A stretch of DNA of 64,000 nucleotides, taken from assembly GCA_947174275.1 (NCBI GenBank), contig CAMWIJ010000001.1, positions 1 to 64,000 of the forward strand, in the 5' to 3' direction. The translations under genes were made by a program, and so were the position numbers. The notes beneath the pieces are model-generated. The model saw nothing but the letters and a program-made list of their open reading frames with translations, did not search any database and had not been told where the DNA came from. Of this stretch, positions 60,223 through 64,000 are shown piece after piece (position 1 is the first letter of the stretch; every line of letters starts with the position of its first letter). Source of the DNA: an uncultured Muribaculaceae bacterium. GTDB lineage: Bacteria > Bacteroidota > Bacteroidia > Bacteroidales > Muribaculaceae.

Positions 60223-60239
60223 ATGCAACATTTCGGACA
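60223..60239 (-). promoter_or_regulatory. Candidate operator for the hybrid two-component sensor, HTCS copy
   Basis: Plus-strand ATGCAACATTTCGGACA, 15 of 17 bases identical to 56176-56192, at the same 53-bp distance from the -7 box. This suggests that the sensor also controls its own gene. Confidence 0.6.
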
Positions 60240-60279
60240 AATCCTGCCACATTCCCGCCTTGCCACTGCGGTGTTTCGT

Positions 60280-62139
60280 TCAGAAACTGACTTTTATGCC
60301 GCCCATGATGGTGAAGCCGGGCATTTCGTAGCCGCGGTTTATGGTGTAGCGGGCGTCGGTGATATTCTCCAGACGGGTGAAAATATCGGCATAGCTGCAC
60401 ACCTTATAGGTCAGTTTAAGACTGAGCAACGCATAGCTCTGCCGCTTCACGTCGTCGGCTACGTAGAGACTGCCGGTGCCTTTGAGGTCGGCCGCTATTT
60501 TCAGCCTGTCGCGCAGCGTCGTAAGTTCTCCGCCGAGGTAATACTGGTTTTTCGGTGCGCCCGTCAGGTTGCTCAGCGAGGTGTGCAGATAGCTGTAGGT
60601 CGCATATAGACGCAGGTTGTCAAGCGGACGGCTTGTTGCCGTGATTTCAATTCCTTTGTTGATGAAACGTCCGGTGTTGACATTCCTGTTGTCGACGGTC
60701 TGTATCATGTCGCGTCCACGGCTGTAGTAGACCGTTACCTCGGCCGACAGAAACCTCGAGAACTGTTTTCCGGCTGATATCTCGTAATTCATCATCTTTT
60801 CCGGCTGAAGCGACTCATTGGCCATGCGGTAGAGATAAAGCTCGCGGAATGACGGGTTGCGGTATCCCATCGCTATGTTCCCTTTCACCGTATAGCCTCG
60901 CCCGGCATTGACGGCGACGCCCAGTTGCGGCACCCATTGCGTGTCAAACATATCGCTGTTGGCCATGCGCAGGCCGCCGTTGATATTGAGCCGTTCGCCG
61001 GCAAGCGATTGCGAAAGGGTTATATACGGAGAGTATTCCCTGATTTCCTTCCGGCTTATCGTGCTCATCGAGCCTTCGGTGTGTCCGTTTCCTCCCGACA
61101 CCGGTATCTCTCCCGAATAAATGTCGAAATCAAACCCGACAGTGGCCGATGCGCCGCGCCACGGCGAGAAATTCTGGTATGCGATGACTCCAAACCTGTC
61201 GTCCTTGCTGTGGAAATGCCGCGGGTCATCGACAAAATGGCTTCCGTAGCTGTAATATACACGCACAAGTCCCCCCGTCGTGTCATAGCTGTTTGAGGCG
61301 CTTGCCGACACCTCGCCGCGCGTTATGCTCTGCCGGTAAATGTCGGTCGACTCGGGGTTCGACAGTTTCGGATATATCGGGTCATTGCCGTTGAAATGCA
61401 TGATGGTGTAGTCGGCCGAGGCTTTCCAGTGCGATGAAAAGTCGTAGCCGGCTTTCACGTAGCCGTCGGCCTGACGGAAGTCGAAATTGTCGACAGTGCC
61501 GTCGGTGCGGTTGTAAGAGGCCGACGCTAACGACGAGAATTTGCCGAAGCGGGTGGTGTTGGTGACTGACGACAGCCATGTGTTGTATGACCCGTATTGG
61601 GTGGATAGGGTGGTGTGCACCCCGTCATGACGGGCGTTGCGGGTAATCACGTTGATGGCTCCGGCCATCGCGTTTGACCCGTAGAGCACCGAGCCGGGGC
61701 CGCGGAGCACTTCCACTCGCTCTACATATTCCTTGTCGTAGAAGTCGGCGATATGGTGGGAGTAGATGCCGGCGAACTGTGGCTGGCCGTCGACCATCAT
61801 CAGCACGGCGCTCGCCCGGTCGCCGCCGACGCCGCGCATCTTTATATGACCCGAGCCGCCGTTGCTCACTCCGAAACCGAATATGCTGCGCTCCGACACA
61901 AACAGACTCGGCACCATGCCTGAGATTGCCGAGAGCACCTGTGTCTGTCCCGTCGACTGCAGACGCTCCTCGCCGATGACCGACACCGTGTAGGGCAGCC
62001 GGTTTTTCGACACTCCGTAGTTGCTTCCGGTCACCACCACTTCACCGAGCGGGTGAATGGAGTCGGCACTCTCCGTGCCTGTGGCTACAGGTATGGAAAG
62101 TGCCGGCATGATTATTGAAAAGATTGTCCTTATGCGCAT
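60280..62139 (-). CDS. TonB-dependent receptor, BtuB/FepA-like size, partner of DUF362 gene
   Basis: 619 residues from the ATG at 62139; a TTG three codons upstream (62148) overlaps the stop of the preceding gene. Signal peptide (IIMPALSIPVATG), a TonB-box-like GEVVVTG segment, plug domain (GHIKMRGVGGDRASAVLMMVDGQPQFAG, VERVEVLRGPGSVLYGSNAMAGAINVIT at about 75-170) and a barrel ending GGIKVSF. It lacks the SusC-type regulatory domain, so it is of the siderophore/cobalamin/metal class rather than a glycan transporter. It lies 5 bp after the DUF362 gene and is probably co-transcribed. Ligand unknown. Confidence 0.92.
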   Translation of the reverse strand: MRIRTIFSIIMPALSIPVATGTESADSIHPLGEVVVTGSNYGVSKNRLPYTVSVIGEERLQSTGQTQVLSAISGMVPSLFVSERSIFGFGVSNGGSGHIKMRGVGGDRASAVLMMVDGQPQFAGIYSHHIADFYDKEYVERVEVLRGPGSVLYGSNAMAGAINVITRNARHDGVHTTLSTQYGSYNTWLSSVTNTTRFGKFSSLASASYNRTDGTVDNFDFRQADGYVKAGYDFSSHWKASADYTIMHFNGNDPIYPKLSNPESTDIYRQSITRGEVSASASNSYDTTGGLVRVYYSYGSHFVDDPRHFHSKDDRFGVIAYQNFSPWRGASATVGFDFDIYSGEIPVSGGNGHTEGSMSTISRKEIREYSPYITLSQSLAGERLNINGGLRMANSDMFDTQWVPQLGVAVNAGRGYTVKGNIAMGYRNPSFRELYLYRMANESLQPEKMMNYEISAGKQFSRFLSAEVTVYYSRGRDMIQTVDNRNVNTGRFINKGIEITATSRPLDNLRLYATYSYLHTSLSNLTGAPKNQYYLGGELTTLRDRLKIAADLKGTGSLYVADDVKRQSYALLSLKLTYKVCSYADIFTRLENITDARYTINRGYEMPGFTIMGGIKVSF

Positions 62140-62144
62140 GATTT

Positions 62145-63101
62145 TCAACGGTCTATATCGACGATTTCATATTCGAGCGACCCCAGGCCGATAGCGGCGG
62201 CATGGTCGATGGTGTGGGTGCCGTGGCGGCTGCTGATACGCTCGATCAGAGGAGCGTTGTCGTTACCTTCGCCGGGCGTCATGTTGAATATTATGTCGAC
62301 ACAGGCCTTGTCGAGCGCGACAGGGTCGGTCGAGGCGAGAATGCCGTAATCCTTGAGCAATACATCTGCCGGATGTCCGTTGCAGTCACAGTCAACCGAC
62401 ATGTTGTTCATTACATTGATATACACGATATTGTCGCCGAAATAGTCATCGACGGCCTGTGCGGCGGCAGCCATCGACTCCAGAAACATATCCTGCTCGG
62501 CAATGTTCTGCCACATATCCTCGGTCCGGTCGGTTTTGCCGGCCGAATGTATATAGGCCTTGCCGTCGGCCGATGCCACTCCGATGCTTGCGTTCTTCAG
62601 CACTCCGCCGAAGCCGCCCATCTGGTGTCCTTTGAAATGGGCGAGGTTCACCATATAGTCATAGCGGGGCAGGTGGTTGCCTACTATGTCATATCTGATA
62701 TGACGGCGGTCTCTGACCGGTATTTTCATCTGGCCTTCCTCGTCCATCAGATCGACAGGCGCGATGGAGTCATAGCCGTGGTCGCGCACCGTCTGCCAAT
62801 GGGCGTCAAATGTGTTGCGCTTGCCTGCGTAGGCGGTGTTGCACTCCACTATGGTGCCGTGCACGGTGTCGACGAGCGCGCTGATCAGCGTCGGCTTCAG
62901 ATAATTGGGGTTGCCGGCCTCTCCGGTGCTTATCTTGACAGCCACGCGGTGTCCGTCGGCCGGACGTCCGAGTGCTTTATATATCCTGACAAGCGCCTCG
63001 GGGCTTATCTCTCGCGTCATATACACTTTCGACTGTGCCGACGCTCCGCCGATGCAAAGCAATGCGGCGGCGATTGCGAGCAAAATCACTTTTTTCTTCA
63101 T
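62145..63101 (-). CDS. Secreted DUF362-family protein
   Basis: I start at the ATG at 63101 (318 residues), which opens a signal peptide (MKKKVILLAIAAALLCIGGASAQ); the frame is open 29 codons upstream, across the promoter. The DUF362 core is shown by HRVAVKISTGEAGNPNYLKP (about 50-70), NLAHFKGHQMGGFGGVLKNASIGVAS (about 170-195) and GILASTDPVALDKACVDII (about 255-275). DUF362 proteins are often cytosolic Fe-S proteins; here the chain is exported and has only scattered Cys (DCDCNGHP). The tight link to a TonB-dependent receptor suggests a joint role in uptake of a metal or cofactor. The -7 box is at 63132-63139. Confidence 0.85.
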   Translation of the reverse strand: MKKKVILLAIAAALLCIGGASAQSKVYMTREISPEALVRIYKALGRPADGHRVAVKISTGEAGNPNYLKPTLISALVDTVHGTIVECNTAYAGKRNTFDAHWQTVRDHGYDSIAPVDLMDEEGQMKIPVRDRRHIRYDIVGNHLPRYDYMVNLAHFKGHQMGGFGGVLKNASIGVASADGKAYIHSAGKTDRTEDMWQNIAEQDMFLESMAAAAQAVDDYFGDNIVYINVMNNMSVDCDCNGHPADVLLKDYGILASTDPVALDKACVDIIFNMTPGEGNDNAPLIERISSRHGTHTIDHAAAIGLGSLEYEIVDIDR

Positions 63102-63131
63102 ATCGGTAATTTCATATAGTGTTACACTTTG

Positions 63132-63139
63132 CAAAGATA
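63132..63139 (-). promoter_or_regulatory. Predicted -7 box of the DUF362-receptor operon
   Basis: TATCTTTG on the minus strand, followed by C, exactly fits TAnnTTTG; about 30 bp before the ATG at 63101. No riboswitch is seen in the short leader. Confidence 0.6.
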
Positions 63140-63216
63140 ATATATAACCGCCTGTTGTCTTTACACGATTGACAGATTTTGTTACCAATATTACTGAAAT
63201 TCGCCGCCGTTGCCGC

Positions 63217-64000
63217 CTATTGTATCAGATCATCGGGCAGCACGGGCATCGCTCCCTTGCGGGTGCATACGAATGCCGATGTCCTCACGGCGAGGGCATG
63301 GGCTTCGGTCACCGACATACCCTTGAGTATAGCCGAGATAAATGCCGCGGTGAACGAATCGCCGGCGCCTACCGTGTCGGCAACCTCCACTTTCGGGGTC
63401 GGCTGAAACGATATGTTGCCCGGAGTGAACACATAGCTGCCGTTGATGCCGCAGGTCAGTATGAGCATCTTGAGATTATATTTGCCTAAAAGTATCCAGC
63501 ATTTGTCCTGGAGATCGATGCCCGGATATCCGAACATGCGGCTCACCGTAATCAGCTCTTCGTCGTTGATTTTAAGTATGTTGCAGCGCTCCATCGAGTT
63601 GCACAGTATCTCCTTGTTGTAGAAACCCTGACGCAGGTTGACATCAAACACCACAAGCGGTTCGGCATCCTGAGGCATTGCGTCGAGAAAACGGTTGATT
63701 GTGTTGCGCGACACCACATTGCGCTGGGCCAGAGAGCCGAAGCAAACCGCCTTTGTCCTTTCGGCAAGCTGCTCCAGACGAGCTGTGTAAGGGATATTGT
63801 CCCATGCCACATTCTCCTTGATTTCATACTGGGGAATGCCGGCCTGGTCGATTTCTACCTGCACGGTGCCTGTCGGGTAGGGCACGCGCTCTATGAGCTG
63901 GTTGAGCCCTTTTGAATTGAAATTCTCAAGTATCTCATGGCCGAGAGCGTCGTCGCCGACAGCGCTGACCACACAGCTCGGAAGCCCGAACTGCGACACG
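63217..64000 (-). CDS. PfkB-family carbohydrate kinase (fructokinase-like), 5' end outside the window
   Basis: Partial: about 260 C-terminal residues are visible and the frame is open to the window edge. The second PfkB signature DTVGAGDSFTAAFISAIL is near the end, with the catalytic Asp before the SFTAA, and FDVNLRQGFYNKEIL and LKINDEELITV segments fit fructokinases and ribokinases. It phosphorylates a sugar, probably fructose; the substrate-binding N-terminus is missing. Downstream (to 63102) there is only the DUF362 promoter region. Confidence 0.9.
   Translation of the reverse strand, partial: VSQFGLPSCVVSAVGDDALGHEILENFNSKGLNQLIERVPYPTGTVQVEIDQAGIPQYEIKENVAWDNIPYTARLEQLAERTKAVCFGSLAQRNVVSRNTINRFLDAMPQDAEPLVVFDVNLRQGFYNKEILCNSMERCNILKINDEELITVSRMFGYPGIDLQDKCWILLGKYNLKMLILTCGINGSYVFTPGNISFQPTPKVEVADTVGAGDSFTAAFISAILKGMSVTEAHALAVRTSAFVCTRKGAMPVLPDDLIQ

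Noticed and set aside
63102..63188. 29-codon N-terminal extension of the DUF362 protein
   Set aside because: It would place coding sequence across the TATCTTTG promoter box and hide the signal peptide starting at 63101.

Overview
The window is chromosomal DNA of a Bacteroidota bacterium, order Bacteroidales, probably a gut Muribaculaceae/Bacteroides-like lineage. I infer this from SusC/SusD pairs, a hybrid two-component system, GLPGLI-family proteins, the long single-chain PurL, and repeated promoter boxes of the Bacteroides type (TAnnTTTG, with a TTTG-like element about 19 bp upstream). GC content looks close to one half. I see no phage, insertion sequence, CRISPR array, rRNA or tRNA.

Layout. 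1-369 is non-coding, with 9-bp tandem repeats and a GC hairpin. 370-10029 is housekeeping: a YeiH-type exporter, gpmI, recQ and recJ (overlapping), an MscS channel and a clostripain-like lipoprotein. A structured RNA candidate lies between recQ and gpmI. 9958-19171 holds purL, a PurF-like protein lacking the catalytic Cys, and an etfB-etfA-acyl-CoA dehydrogenase operon. 19313-21564 is a tandemly duplicated pair of small lipoprotein genes, one copy now a pseudogene. 21765-29682 (minus) is an accessory cluster: a TPR/transmembrane/HTH regulator, two small secreted proteins, three GLPGLI proteins and a TonB-receptor-like barrel. 29936-35927 is gltB-gltD. 36097-38448 is a LysR regulator with a split ThrE exporter and a 57-residue membrane protein.

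38573-45019 is a thiamine operon opened by a TPP riboswitch: thiS, a TenI-ThiE fusion, thiG, thiH, thiF, a methyltransferase and tenA, then thiD. It makes the thiazole half and can salvage pyrimidine, but thiC is absent here. 45143-60149 (minus) is a polysaccharide utilisation locus that by its enzymes targets beta-1,4-galactan or arabinogalactan: GH2, two GH53 enzymes, a SusE/F-like protein, SusD, SusC and the hybrid two-component sensor. 60280-63101 pairs a TonB-dependent receptor with a secreted DUF362 protein. The window ends inside a PfkB sugar kinase.

The least expected signals are: (1) a five-copy, MITE-like palindromic element (ends GAGGGTGTTGCA, arms built on ACGCACG-AGC-CGTGCGT); (2) a 17-bp motif at exactly the same distance upstream of the susC and sensor promoter boxes; (3) the structured RNA between recQ and gpmI; (4) the regulator/peptide/GLPGLI/receptor cluster with an AATGCGG inverted repeat at its head.
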